From Roseobacter litoralis Och 149 (GTDB lineage: Bacteria; Pseudomonadota; Alphaproteobacteria; Rhodobacterales; Rhodobacteraceae): a DNA stretch of 64,000 bases. Numbering within the stretch: the first letter of the stretch is position 1; the number at the start of each line of letters is the position of its first letter. A model generated the notes under the pieces. That model saw nothing but the letters and a program-made list of their open reading frames with translations. It was not told where the DNA came from and did no database searches. Position numbers and translations under genes: made by a program. The stretch is taken from positions 3,224,001 to 3,288,000 of the forward strand of contig NC_015730.1 of assembly GCF_000154785.2 (NCBI RefSeq), in the 5' to 3' direction. This document shows positions 55,075-63,973 of the stretch, piece by piece.

Positions 55075-56130
55075 ATGCTTGATCTGATGTCAGAATCCAC
55101 CCTCGTCGCTCTCATCGGGCTTGTGGGCGGTATTTTTCTGGGACTTGCCGCGCGCATAGGCCGCTTTTGCACGTTGGGCGCGATCGAAGATCTCCACTAC
55201 GGCGAAAACGCGCTGAGGCTACGCATGTGGGGCATCGCCATCGGCGTGGCCGTCCTCGGCACCTTTGGCCTGTCGGCGATGGGGCTGCTGGATCTGCAAC
55301 AGACACTCTATCTCTCGATCGCATGGAACCCTGTGGCGAGTATCGTTGGTGGCTTGCTGTTTGGATATGGCATGGCATTGGCGGGAAACTGCGGCTACGG
55401 CGCTTTGGCGCGGGTCGGGGGCGGTGATTTGCGCTCGCTGCTCATTGTGTTGGTCATGGGCATCTCGGCATACATGACCCTCGGTGGGCCGTTTTCGGGC
55501 CTGCGCATCTGGCTTTTCGGGGCGACAGAGCCCGCCACCGCTGTCCCGTCGTTCGCCCATATCATTGCCGGGGCGACGGCCCTTCCCGTCAATGGCGTCG
55601 GGATGGCGATTGGATGCGCGATGCTGGGGCTCACACTGCTGAGCCGCGAGTTGCGCGCCTCAGCAAGCCATATCATCTGGGGCGCTGTCGTTGGCCTCAC
55701 CATTGTCTCCGCATGGGCCGGAACGCAGTGGGTTGCAAACAATGGGTACGACGCAACGCGGGTCATCAGCCATACGTTTTCCGCCCCCATCGGTGAAACA
55801 TTGATCTATGCAATGACATCCTCCGGCAATTCGATCAGCTTTGGCACAGGGTCGGTGATCGGCGTCGTCCTTGGCGCGTTGATCGGCAGTCTGATCAAGG
55901 GCCAGTTCAGATGGGAAGCCTGCGACGATGCCAGAGAGTTGCGCCGTCAGATCCTCGGCGGTGCGCTCATGGGGGCGGGTGCCATCATAGCCGTCGGTTG
56001 CAGTGTCGGTCAGGGCCTTTCGGCGTTTTCCGTGCTTTCCTACGGCGCGCCGCTTACCTTTGCCTGCATCATGATCGGCGCCGCCATTGGCCTGCGCCAG
56101 CTCATCCTCGGGTTCAGCCCGTCCATATAG
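55075..56130 (+). CDS. YeeE/YedE family transporter (thiosulfate/sulfur transport), copy 2
   Basis: 351 aa, about nine to ten helices. Cysteines in GRFCTLGAIED (~32), AGNCGYGALAR (~102) and AVGCSVGQGLSAF (~305) match the family relay positions. Only distantly similar to the copy at 42601. It lies 33 bases after soxR and is probably in the same transcript, so its import activity may feed the cytoplasmic sulfur signal that SoxR senses. Confidence 0.9.
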   Translation: MLDLMSESTLVALIGLVGGIFLGLAARIGRFCTLGAIEDLHYGENALRLRMWGIAIGVAVLGTFGLSAMGLLDLQQTLYLSIAWNPVASIVGGLLFGYGMALAGNCGYGALARVGGGDLRSLLIVLVMGISAYMTLGGPFSGLRIWLFGATEPATAVPSFAHIIAGATALPVNGVGMAIGCAMLGLTLLSRELRASASHIIWGAVVGLTIVSAWAGTQWVANNGYDATRVISHTFSAPIGETLIYAMTSSGNSISFGTGSVIGVVLGALIGSLIKGQFRWEACDDARELRRQILGGALMGAGAIIAVGCSVGQGLSAFSVLSYGAPLTFACIMIGAAIGLRQLILGFSPSI

Positions 56131-56498
56131 CGGACTTGCATATGCTGGGATTCAAGCTTTTTGAGGATCACGGCCTGCGGTTTTTCGAGCACGCTCGCAG
56201 TTCTTCGCAACGTTGATCGACAACCTCGGTCGGACCAGACAGCTGCGGGGAAATTGATGGGCTTTCCCCATGTGATTGATGCCTTTGAGGGCTCCGAATA
56301 ACAAATTCTGCGCGCGAAGGCTGCGGTTGCAGCATCTTTCCAAAACTTGTTTGCATGCACGGACTTACAACGTTGCCCCCGGCGCGGGTCGCGGCGTTGT
56401 ATACCGCTGTATTCCAGCAACCCCTTAAAATCATTTGATTTTTGCAGCTTTCAACATATAATTACTGGTTATTACTCCATTTTGAAAGATTGTTGCGC
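56131..56498. other. 368-base intergenic stretch, no gene recognised
   Basis: No open frame with family similarity and a ribosome-binding site. A reverse-strand frame of about 88 codons covers part of it but has no recognisable domain. The last 100 bases are AT-rich and probably hold the promoter of the following two-gene operon. It could be decayed coding sequence, but I cannot show that. Confidence 0.45.
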
Positions 56499-57338
56499 AT
56501 GCTCGATACAGAGTTTGGGAATTGGATTGGACGCACTGAGCAATGCCATGGCGCATTCAGTTCGGAAGCTGCCAGAAAGCTATCAGCGACAGTGGGTGGC
56601 ACAGCGGCCAAAACTGGCGCGCCCATTCCCTATCTTGCCCATTGGTGCGCGTTCACCCCGGATACCCCGATGGCAGGTTTGGCAAAAGACGGGCATCCCA
56701 ACTTGGGTGGTTTCCTTCCCCCCATTCAACTGCCGCGCCGGATGTGGGCAGGAGGCGCCTTGGAGTTCTATGCCCCGCTCCATGTCGGGGCAGAGATTTC
56801 GCGCCACTCGACGATTGCCGCGGTTGCACAGAAGGACGGGGCTGCCGGGCCGATGGTTTTCGTGACGGTGACACATGAGTTGCGAGAGGGGGACACGCTT
56901 GCCATCCGCGAAACCCAAGACATCGTGTACCTTGATATTCCCGCTGAATTCTCGCCCCCCCGAACAAAACCGACCCCGACGACCCCGGCCCTCATTGAAG
57001 CGGTGGAGGTGAACGAAGCGTTGTTGTTTCGATTTTCCGCCCTGACCTTTAACGCGCATCGCATTCACTATGATTTACCATATGCACAAAACGTCGAAAA
57101 ATACCCCGGTCTGGTTGTGCACGGTCCCTTGCAGGCCATGCTTTTGATGCAGGCGGCGACAAGTTTTGCAAAGCGCGCACCGCGAAAATTCAGATTTCGC
57201 AGTGTCCATCCGATGTTCCATTTTGACGACATTCATTTGTTCGGCACTGAAACGGCAGATGGCATGACGCTCTGCACCGGACTTGTGGACGGCCATCAGG
57301 GCATGCAGGCGGAAATCACTTGGGAGGACACTTTATGA
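56499..57338 (+). CDS. meh: mesaconyl-C4-CoA (3-methylfumaryl-CoA) hydratase-like protein
   Basis: 279 aa from the ATG at 56499. MaoC/hot-dog dehydratase family: N-terminal FAS1-like dehydratase part (GGFLPPIQLPRRMWAGG) and C-terminal hydratase motif LTFNAHRIHYD with the usual His/Asp. The size and sequence type match 3-methylfumaryl-CoA hydratase, which forms (S)-citramalyl-CoA from mesaconyl-C4-CoA. The next gene, overlapping by four bases, looks like the transferase that makes its substrate. Relatives also act on itaconyl-CoA-type substrates. Confidence 0.8.
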   Translation: MLDTEFGNWIGRTEQCHGAFSSEAARKLSATVGGTAAKTGAPIPYLAHWCAFTPDTPMAGLAKDGHPNLGGFLPPIQLPRRMWAGGALEFYAPLHVGAEISRHSTIAAVAQKDGAAGPMVFVTVTHELREGDTLAIRETQDIVYLDIPAEFSPPRTKPTPTTPALIEAVEVNEALLFRFSALTFNAHRIHYDLPYAQNVEKYPGLVVHGPLQAMLLMQAATSFAKRAPRKFRFRSVHPMFHFDDIHLFGTETADGMTLCTGLVDGHQGMQAEITWEDTL

Positions 57339-58576
57339 GCAATATTTTGCAAGGCATGCGTATCGTTGAAGGCTCGGCATTTGTCGCAGTACCTCTCGCA
57401 GGGATGACGCTGGCCCAGATGGGGGCGGATGTCATCCGGTTCGACAGGATCGGGGGCGGTTTGGATGCCAAACGCTGGCCCGTTGCGCCAAACGGCAACA
57501 GCCATTTTTGGGCGGGCATGAACAAAGGCAAACGCTCCATCGCGGTGGACATGCGATCAGACCGGGGGCGTGAACTTGTCACGCAGATCATCACGGCACC
57601 CGGTGAAGATGCGGGGATGTTCCTGACCAACCTCAAGGTGCGTGGCTGGATGGATCACGAATCGCTTTCAAAACACCGCAAAGATCTGATCATGGTTTCG
57701 CTCAAGGGGGACCGTCACGGGCGGCCAGCGGTGGATTATACCGTGAACCCCGCCCTCGGGTTTCCGGCAATAACGGGTCCCGAAGGAACAACTGAGCCGG
57801 TCGCCCATGCGTTGCCCGCGTGGGATTGCATCGCTGGACAGTTGATGGTGTCGACGTTGCTGGCAGCAGAGCGGCACAGGCTGCGCACCGGCAAAGGGCA
57901 GGACGCGGAGTTCTCACTGAAAGACGTTGCAGCAGCGATGCTCGGCAACCTCGGCATAATTGGCGATACAGCGATGGGGGGACCCAAACGCCAAAAATCA
58001 GGCAATGCGCTCTATGGTGCTTACGGTCAGGATTTCATCTGCGCTGATGGGCAGCGCATCATGGTGATCGGTTTGACGCGGCGACAATGGCATGGCCTCA
58101 TGCACGTCACGCAGACAAAGCCACAGATGGATAAATTTGCGGCGCGTGTGGGAGTAGATCTGGATGACGAAGGTGTCCGTTACACGCACCGTTCCGCGAT
58201 TACCGACATTCTGAAACCATGGTTTTCAGCCCTTACGTCCGATGATATCGGCATCATGTTTGATGAACAGGGCGTCACGTGGTCTCTGTTTCGCGACTTT
58301 GAAGCGGCCTTGGCGGATGACAGTGATCTGTCGACGGACAACCCGATGTTTTCGGAAATCGACAACCCTGGTCTGGGTCGTTTTCTGGTGCCGGGTTCTC
58401 CAGTGGCTTTTTCTGCACACCCACGGACAGATCCCGCGCCCGCACCCGCTCTGGGCTTGCACACAGAAGAAATATTAGCGGATGTGGTCGGGTTGCCGGA
58501 CGTTGAAATTGCCTCCCTGTTCGATACAGGCATTGTTCAAAGCCCCGCGTATAAAGTGGTTCACTCCGCCGCTTGA
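57335..58576 (+). CDS. mct: CoA-transferase family III, mesaconyl-CoA C1-C4 transferase (2-methylfumaryl-CoA isomerase) type
   Basis: 413 aa from the ATG at 57335 with GGGAGGA upstream. CaiB/BaiF fold. The N-terminus VEGSAFVAVPLAGMTLAQMG and DYTVNPALGFP strongly resemble Mct of Chloroflexus. Asp164 in LPAWDC fits the catalytic aspartate. Mct moves CoA within mesaconyl-CoA from C1 to C4. It forms an ATGA-coupled operon with the hydratase. Mesaconyl-C1-CoA could come from the ethylmalonyl-CoA pathway common in this group; that link is inference. Confidence 0.82.
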   Translation: MSNILQGMRIVEGSAFVAVPLAGMTLAQMGADVIRFDRIGGGLDAKRWPVAPNGNSHFWAGMNKGKRSIAVDMRSDRGRELVTQIITAPGEDAGMFLTNLKVRGWMDHESLSKHRKDLIMVSLKGDRHGRPAVDYTVNPALGFPAITGPEGTTEPVAHALPAWDCIAGQLMVSTLLAAERHRLRTGKGQDAEFSLKDVAAAMLGNLGIIGDTAMGGPKRQKSGNALYGAYGQDFICADGQRIMVIGLTRRQWHGLMHVTQTKPQMDKFAARVGVDLDDEGVRYTHRSAITDILKPWFSALTSDDIGIMFDEQGVTWSLFRDFEAALADDSDLSTDNPMFSEIDNPGLGRFLVPGSPVAFSAHPRTDPAPAPALGLHTEEILADVVGLPDVEIASLFDTGIVQSPAYKVVHSAA

Positions 58577-58724
58577 GCGCGCACAGAGCCAGTCGCTCAG
58601 GGTATGGGGTCACCCCAAAAGCACCGCGCTTGGCACGGCAAAACCAAGGACGCTACGTCGTCGACGGATCACAATCACCGTCCATCTGAATTGACGCATG
58701 CGCAAACAACACCGGGATCAGGTA

Positions 58725-59750
58725 TCACTTGTCCCTCAGAACCAGCTCTTCGATTTCGCGGTCGCCCATGACGCCAACCGGCCGCAGCGCCATAGTCAGA
58801 ACGATCACAAGGCCGAGCATCACACCGGACAGGCCAAGCACTTCGGGAAAATCGATCCCCACAATCACCGGGCCGGTTTCCAGCCAGCGGACGACCTCCA
58901 ACCCGAATGAGATCGCGAATGTGCCCAAAACCGCGCCCGTCACCGTGCGCATGCCCCCAAAGATCAGCATCGCGAGTGTCAAAAACACATGGTTGAAATA
59001 GAACGGGCGCGCAGAGATCGTACCAAGGAAATAGGCATAGGCAATCCCTGCCCCCGCAAGGATCAGACCAGACAGCACCCAAGCGATCAGGCGCAGGCGC
59101 ACCACATTGACGCCCATCGCGGCTGATCCCGTCTCGTCATCAGCCGAGGCGCGTAGCATCACGCCCCATGGGCTTTCTCGAAACCCGCGCACGATAAAGA
59201 CGACCACCACCGCAAGGACCACGATCGACGTCAGCGAAAAGACCTGCGGTATGCCAAAGAACGCCTGATTGCCTTTGAAAATATCCGTGCGGTAGAGGAA
59301 TATCGAATGCACGATCACCAGCACGGCAAGCGTCGCGATGGTGGCCCCGGTGCCGGTCATCCGCACGATGAAGATACCCACCAGAAACGCGATGGCCCCG
59401 GTGATCAGCAACGCGACAATCGCGGATGTCACCGGATCCAGCGCAAAAGTATTCAGGCCCCACGGGGCATCGGGCAGCGATATCTGTTTCATCGCCACGG
59501 GGGTAACGCAGATGGCTGCCGCATAGGCCCCGATGCCCATAAACGCACTGTGGCTCAGGTTTGTGAGCCGCGAGTTGCCCATAAACACCTGCAGCCCAAG
59601 GACGACAATCAGGTTCACATAGGCGCTATAAATCAGCCGCAGCTGGTATTTGGAGGCAAAGAACGTGGCCAGCACCCCGATCACAATAAGGATGGCGGCC
59701 AGCATACATGCGCCGAGTACCCCGCGTTTCTGGCCTCGGGTCAGGGTCAT
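58725..59750 (-). CDS. livM: branched-chain amino acid-type ABC transporter permease LivM
   Basis: 341 aa from the ATG at 59750, overlapping the livH stop by four bases. About nine to ten helices, with the LivM stretch NSRLTNLSHSAFMGIGAYAAAI. One of two membrane subunits of a HAAT-family importer. Last gene of the minus-strand liv set. Confidence 0.93.
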   Translation of the reverse strand: MTLTRGQKRGVLGACMLAAILIVIGVLATFFASKYQLRLIYSAYVNLIVVLGLQVFMGNSRLTNLSHSAFMGIGAYAAAICVTPVAMKQISLPDAPWGLNTFALDPVTSAIVALLITGAIAFLVGIFIVRMTGTGATIATLAVLVIVHSIFLYRTDIFKGNQAFFGIPQVFSLTSIVVLAVVVVFIVRGFRESPWGVMLRASADDETGSAAMGVNVVRLRLIAWVLSGLILAGAGIAYAYFLGTISARPFYFNHVFLTLAMLIFGGMRTVTGAVLGTFAISFGLEVVRWLETGPVIVGIDFPEVLGLSGVMLGLVIVLTMALRPVGVMGDREIEELVLRDK

Positions 59751-60643
59751 AGCTTGTCCCCTTTTTCCTTGACCGGGCTGAGGATACCATCGGGGCGCCA
59801 CACAAGAACCAGCGCGATGATCCCGAAGACAAAGGCATCCTTGAGGCCCCCATATTCCTGCGGCAGCAACACCAGCATGCCGACCTCGATGGCCCCCAAC
59901 AAAAACCCGCCAAGCACCGCACCCGGCAAGCTGCCAAAGCCGCCAACGACGCAGGCCACAAAAGCCTTCAGCACCGGGTTGAAACCGAAATGCGGATCAA
60001 CAGACCCGCGCCGCGCCATGATGAAGATACAAGCCAGCCCCGCCAGCAACCCCGAAATCAGGAACGCCAGCGCAAAAACGCGGTTCGCGCGGATACCGGT
60101 CAGCCGCACCATCTCGAAATCAAGCGAAGCCGCCCGCATGGCCAGACCAAGCGTGGTGCGTTGCAGGAACAGGACAAGGCCGATGATGACCACGACCGTT
60201 GTGATGGATTCAAAAATCTGCAGCGAGGAAATCTGCACCCCAAAGAGGGTCACGGGCACATCCAGAAAATAGAGCGACGTGACTGCAATAGGTCGGGGAG
60301 AGATAAACAGCAAAAACAGGTTTTGCAGAACGATCGACACGCCAAAGGCCGTCAAGAGCCCCGTGGTGGGGTCCGCGTATCTGACCGGCCGGAACGCAAC
60401 CCGTTCCAGGGCGACCGAGGTCAGCGCTGCAGCGCCCACAGCCCCCACGATAATGATCAGCGGATTAGCCGTCACCAGCGCTGCAAAGGCCACCATCGTG
60501 TAGCCGCCCACGGCAATGACCTCTCCGTGGGCGAAATTCACCAGTCCCATAACGGAAAAGACTATCGCCAGACCCAGTGCCAAAAGCGCGTATTCAGCCC
60601 CGAAAGACAGCGCGTTGATGATCTGTTGTGCTGCATATTCCAT
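59747..60643 (-). CDS. livH: branched-chain amino acid-type ABC transporter permease LivH
   Basis: 298 aa, about eight helices, with the LivH signature GLVNFAHGEVIAVGGY (~33-48). It starts one base after the livF stop and ends in an overlap with livM. Membrane partner of LivM. Confidence 0.93.
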   Translation of the reverse strand: MEYAAQQIINALSFGAEYALLALGLAIVFSVMGLVNFAHGEVIAVGGYTMVAFAALVTANPLIIIVGAVGAAALTSVALERVAFRPVRYADPTTGLLTAFGVSIVLQNLFLLFISPRPIAVTSLYFLDVPVTLFGVQISSLQIFESITTVVVIIGLVLFLQRTTLGLAMRAASLDFEMVRLTGIRANRVFALAFLISGLLAGLACIFIMARRGSVDPHFGFNPVLKAFVACVVGGFGSLPGAVLGGFLLGAIEVGMLVLLPQEYGGLKDAFVFGIIALVLVWRPDGILSPVKEKGDKL

Positions 60644-60644
60644 C

Positions 60645-61349
60645 TCAGACCAGCCCCGTCAGTTTCGCCATCATGTCTTTGCTTCCACCCAGCACCTCGG
60701 CGGTGCCTTCGGCCTGAATGCGGCCATTGTTCAACAGATAGGCATAATCGGAAATCTTCAGCGCTTGTCGCGCGTTTTGTTCGACCAGCAGGATGGTCAT
60801 ACCGTCGGCCCGCAGTTGCGCGATGAGTTCAAACACCTGTGCGACAATGCGGGGCGCGAGCCCAAGGCTGGGTTCATCCAGCAGCAGGATCTTGGGCTTG
60901 GACATCAGGGCGCGCGCGATGGCGAGCATCTGTTGCTCGCCCCCCGACAGCGTGCCACCCGGTTGATTGCGGCGTTCGCCCAAGATGGGAAAGGTGTCAA
61001 ACCAGCGCTCGATATCCCGCTGCACCTCCGCCCTGTCCGTCCGGATACCGCCACCAAGGCGCAGGTTCGCCTCCACGCTCAGGTTGCTGAAAATCCGGCG
61101 GCCTTCGGGCGATACCGCGATGCCACGCTGGATGCGGTCTTCAACGCTGACACCGCTGAGGTCCGCACCCTCCAGCATGATGCGCCCACTGGCCTGAGCC
61201 ACGCCGCATATGGCCGAGATTGTCGAAGTCTTCCCCGCGCCATTGGGCCCAAGCAGTACCACACACTTCCCCGCACCAACCTGCAGGGAAATGCCGTGGA
61301 CCGCTTCGATGGGACCATGCGAAACGCAGAGGTTTTGAATGTCTAACAT
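60645..61349 (-). CDS. livF: ABC transporter ATPase LivF
   Basis: 234 aa. Walker A GPNGAGKTST (~34-43), signature LSGGEQQMLAIARAL, Walker B ILLLDEPSLGLAP. Typical LivF length. It lies between livJ and livH in the operon. Confidence 0.93.
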   Translation of the reverse strand: MLDIQNLCVSHGPIEAVHGISLQVGAGKCVVLLGPNGAGKTSTISAICGVAQASGRIMLEGADLSGVSVEDRIQRGIAVSPEGRRIFSNLSVEANLRLGGGIRTDRAEVQRDIERWFDTFPILGERRNQPGGTLSGGEQQMLAIARALMSKPKILLLDEPSLGLAPRIVAQVFELIAQLRADGMTILLVEQNARQALKISDYAYLLNNGRIQAEGTAEVLGGSKDMMAKLTGLV

Positions 61350-61394
61350 GAGATCATGGGGCGCACGGCAATGGCACCGTGCGCCCGCTCCATC

Positions 61395-62546
61395 TTACCA
61401 GTCGGTTGGTACGTTTTCAGGGATTTCGTTCGAAATCAGCACCCTTTTACCGCCTTCAAACCCGATAACGGGAATGGTGCGCTGCGCGTATGTCTTGGTC
61501 TCCTTGAACGAAATGCTGTCCACGGTCAGCACCGGAATACTGTCCGCGTCCCGGATCGTCTGCGCGATGGTCTCAGGATCCACGCTGCCCGATTGCTCAA
61601 CCGCCCATGCCAGCGCCTTGACCGTGTCCGCGCCCGTCGCCGGGAAAAGACCCGGCACATCGATGCCCATCTCTTTGCAATCAGACATGAATTGCACCAC
61701 GGCGCTGTCCGCATGGCTTGGTGCGAGTGTGGCAAAGAACACCTTGTCCAGGATCGACGGATCATCGGTTCCGATGGCATCAAGGGACGGGTCATCAAAC
61801 CCATCTGAGCCCACGACCCAAGCGTCTATGCCGGCACTGCGCAACTGGCGCACCAACACGCCGACATCCGGCATGATCGAAGAGATATAGACCGCATCCA
61901 CCTCTTCCCCCAGCGCGCGCATTTCCGCAATCTGTGGGGACCAGTCAGATGTGCCAAAGCTGAAATTCAGCGTGCTCAGAACCTTGCCGCCGCCTGCTTC
62001 GATGACCTCGCCGAACCAAAGCGGCGTTTTGGCAGACCAGCTGCCCCCTTCGTCAGATGCCAGCAGGACGACGTTCTTGACGCCATTTTCCAGCGCATAG
62101 TTGGCAGCCGCCGTCGCGGTGAAAGGATCAGGCGAGACACCGGTAAAGAAATTATCGACGATGCCTGCATGCATCTCGACCTGTGTCGATTGTGGCTGAA
62201 AGATCGACACGCCATAGCCCTGCGCGATCTGGGCCACAGGGATCATCGTGTCGGAAAACGGGATCGTACCCAGCATGACCGCCCCTTCGTCCAGAAACTT
62301 CTGCGCCAGAGAGATCGCGGTCTGCGTATCAGCACCGGAATCCTGCACCAGAATCTCGATCATCTTGCCGTCGACGCCACCATCTGCGTTGATCATTTCA
62401 GCCATGCAGCGGGCCCCCTGCCATTCAGAATAGGGCGCATAGTCACCGGTCATCGGCACGCCGAGGCCAATCTTGATGGTGTCTTGGGCAAAGGCGGGTG
62501 TCACCAATGCGGTGCATGCCAGCGCGGCGATTATGGACTTTTTCAT
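61395..62546 (-). CDS. livJ: ABC transporter substrate-binding protein LivJ/LivK type
   Basis: 383 aa from the ATG at 62546 with AAGGAG upstream. Sec signal MKKSIIAALACTALVTPAFA. Periplasmic type I binding fold (IGLGVPMTGDYAPYSEWQG). Placed between livG and livF rather than at an end. The ligand is not evident; an amide or amino acid is possible given the neighbouring hydrolase. Confidence 0.9.
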   Translation of the reverse strand: MKKSIIAALACTALVTPAFAQDTIKIGLGVPMTGDYAPYSEWQGARCMAEMINADGGVDGKMIEILVQDSGADTQTAISLAQKFLDEGAVMLGTIPFSDTMIPVAQIAQGYGVSIFQPQSTQVEMHAGIVDNFFTGVSPDPFTATAAANYALENGVKNVVLLASDEGGSWSAKTPLWFGEVIEAGGGKVLSTLNFSFGTSDWSPQIAEMRALGEEVDAVYISSIMPDVGVLVRQLRSAGIDAWVVGSDGFDDPSLDAIGTDDPSILDKVFFATLAPSHADSAVVQFMSDCKEMGIDVPGLFPATGADTVKALAWAVEQSGSVDPETIAQTIRDADSIPVLTVDSISFKETKTYAQRTIPVIGFEGGKRVLISNEIPENVPTDW

Positions 62547-62577
62547 TACGTTCTCCTTGATGTTGGTTTTTTTGGAA

Positions 62578-63288
62578 TCAGGCGTCAGTGCCTGCGTCTT
62601 CTCCGAGGTAGGCGGTGACAACCTTTGGGTTCTTGGTGACCTCTTCGGGGGTGCCCTCGGCAATGATCGCGCCCATGTCGAGCACGGTAATCCGTTCGCA
62701 CAGGTTCATGATGAACTTCAGGTCGTGGTCGATTACGAACAGCGCACATTCCGCCTCACGCTGCACCCATGTGAGCGCCCGCCCGAGGGCTTCGGTCTCT
62801 TCTTCGTTCATGCCCGCCGCAGGTTCATCCAGCATCAGAACCTTGGGCCGCAACGCGAGCCCCCGTACGATTTCCAGCCGTCGTTGATCGCCGTAGGACA
62901 GGGCATTGGCCCGCTGTGTCAGCTTGCGCCGCAGTCCGAATTCATCAATCGCCGCCTCGGGCAAGGGCGCACCCCGACCCGCATAGCGCGCCACATCAAT
63001 GTTCTGCTCGACACTCAGGCTTGGAAAAACGCGCAGGTTCTGAAACGTGCGTGCAATGCCCTTGCGCGCACGCTCATGGGCGCTTTGACGGGTAATAGGC
63101 TGACCCTCAAGCGTGATCGTACCCGCCGTTGGCACCAGCAGACCGGAGATCAGATTGACGAGCGTGGATTTGCCAGCGCCATTCGGCCCGATCAGTCCCC
63201 GCACCTCTCCGGCGGCGAGTGTCAGAGAGACATTGCGCACCGCATGCACGCCACCAAAGGATTTATCGATGCCGTTCAACTCGAGCAT
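62578..63288 (-). CDS. livG: ABC transporter ATPase LivG
   Basis: 236 aa. Walker A GPNGAGKST, LivG-type IARTFQNLRVFPSLSVEQNI, signature LSYGDQRRLEIVRGLA and Walker B VLMLDEPAAGMNEEE. First liv gene after the isochorismatase-family gene, 43 bases downstream of it. Confidence 0.93.
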   Translation of the reverse strand: MLELNGIDKSFGGVHAVRNVSLTLAAGEVRGLIGPNGAGKSTLVNLISGLLVPTAGTITLEGQPITRQSAHERARKGIARTFQNLRVFPSLSVEQNIDVARYAGRGAPLPEAAIDEFGLRRKLTQRANALSYGDQRRLEIVRGLALRPKVLMLDEPAAGMNEEETEALGRALTWVQREAECALFVIDHDLKFIMNLCERITVLDMGAIIAEGTPEEVTKNPKVVTAYLGEDAGTDA

Positions 63289-63331
63289 GCGACCCTCCTG
63301 TGGGTCTGTCGCTTCTGAGTGAATGTGCCCA

Positions 63332-63973
63332 TCACAGCCCGCCCAGTTCTGCCAGCAAATCCGCCGTGGTCACCTGACGACAATAGCCTTTGATGGTGCT
63401 GAGCGAATTTTCGTGCCGCTCCGGCGTGTAGGTCAGGCATGCATCCACAACCTGTGTGACCAGATAGCCCAGATCACAGGCATCGCGGATCGCACTTTCC
63501 ACGCATTGATCCGTGATCAGACCGGAAAGCACCAATTGCTTGACGCCGAGATTGCGCAGCACATAGTCGATATGGGTCGACAAAAAGACCGAGGAAGAGG
63601 ATTTCGGCAGCACGATTTCATCGCTTTGCGGCGCGATCTGGTCGATCACCTTGCCGTCCCATGACCCTTTGGGCACGTTGAACCCGGTGATCTTGTAATC
63701 CAGCGACCGATCGCGCCCATCCAGCGTCAGGCTTTCGATCGTGGTATACATCACCTCGATCCCGGCGGCGCGACTGGCGGTCTGGATCGCTTGCATGTTG
63801 GGGATCACGCGCGCGTCCAGCTCATCAAAAAACCACCGGTATTTCGCCGTGAACTCCGCCGCATCCAGATCCTTGAATTCGCCGCCTTCGCGGTGCGCCG
63901 CAAAGTTCTGCACGTCTATGAACAACAGCGCGGATTGTTCTGGTACCAAGGGCACATTTCGGGTCAGCGTCAT
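63332..63973 (-). CDS. isochorismatase-family cysteine hydrolase
   Basis: 213 aa. Catalytic triad visible: Asp20 (LLFIDVQN), Lys124 (VLPKSSSSVF) and Cys157 (LITDQCVES). This arrangement is that of amidohydrolases such as N-carbamoylsarcosine amidase, ureidoacrylate or biuret hydrolases rather than true isochorismatase. It heads the liv operon, so it probably hydrolyses an amide imported by that transporter. Substrate unknown. Confidence 0.88.
   Translation of the reverse strand: MTLTRNVPLVPEQSALLFIDVQNFAAHREGGEFKDLDAAEFTAKYRWFFDELDARVIPNMQAIQTASRAAGIEVMYTTIESLTLDGRDRSLDYKITGFNVPKGSWDGKVIDQIAPQSDEIVLPKSSSSVFLSTHIDYVLRNLGVKQLVLSGLITDQCVESAIRDACDLGYLVTQVVDACLTYTPERHENSLSTIKGYCRQVTTADLLAELGGL

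Noticed and set aside
56168..56434. 88-codon reverse-strand frame as a transposase remnant
   Set aside because: I could not recognise any transposase motif or terminal inverted repeats, so the claim is not supported.
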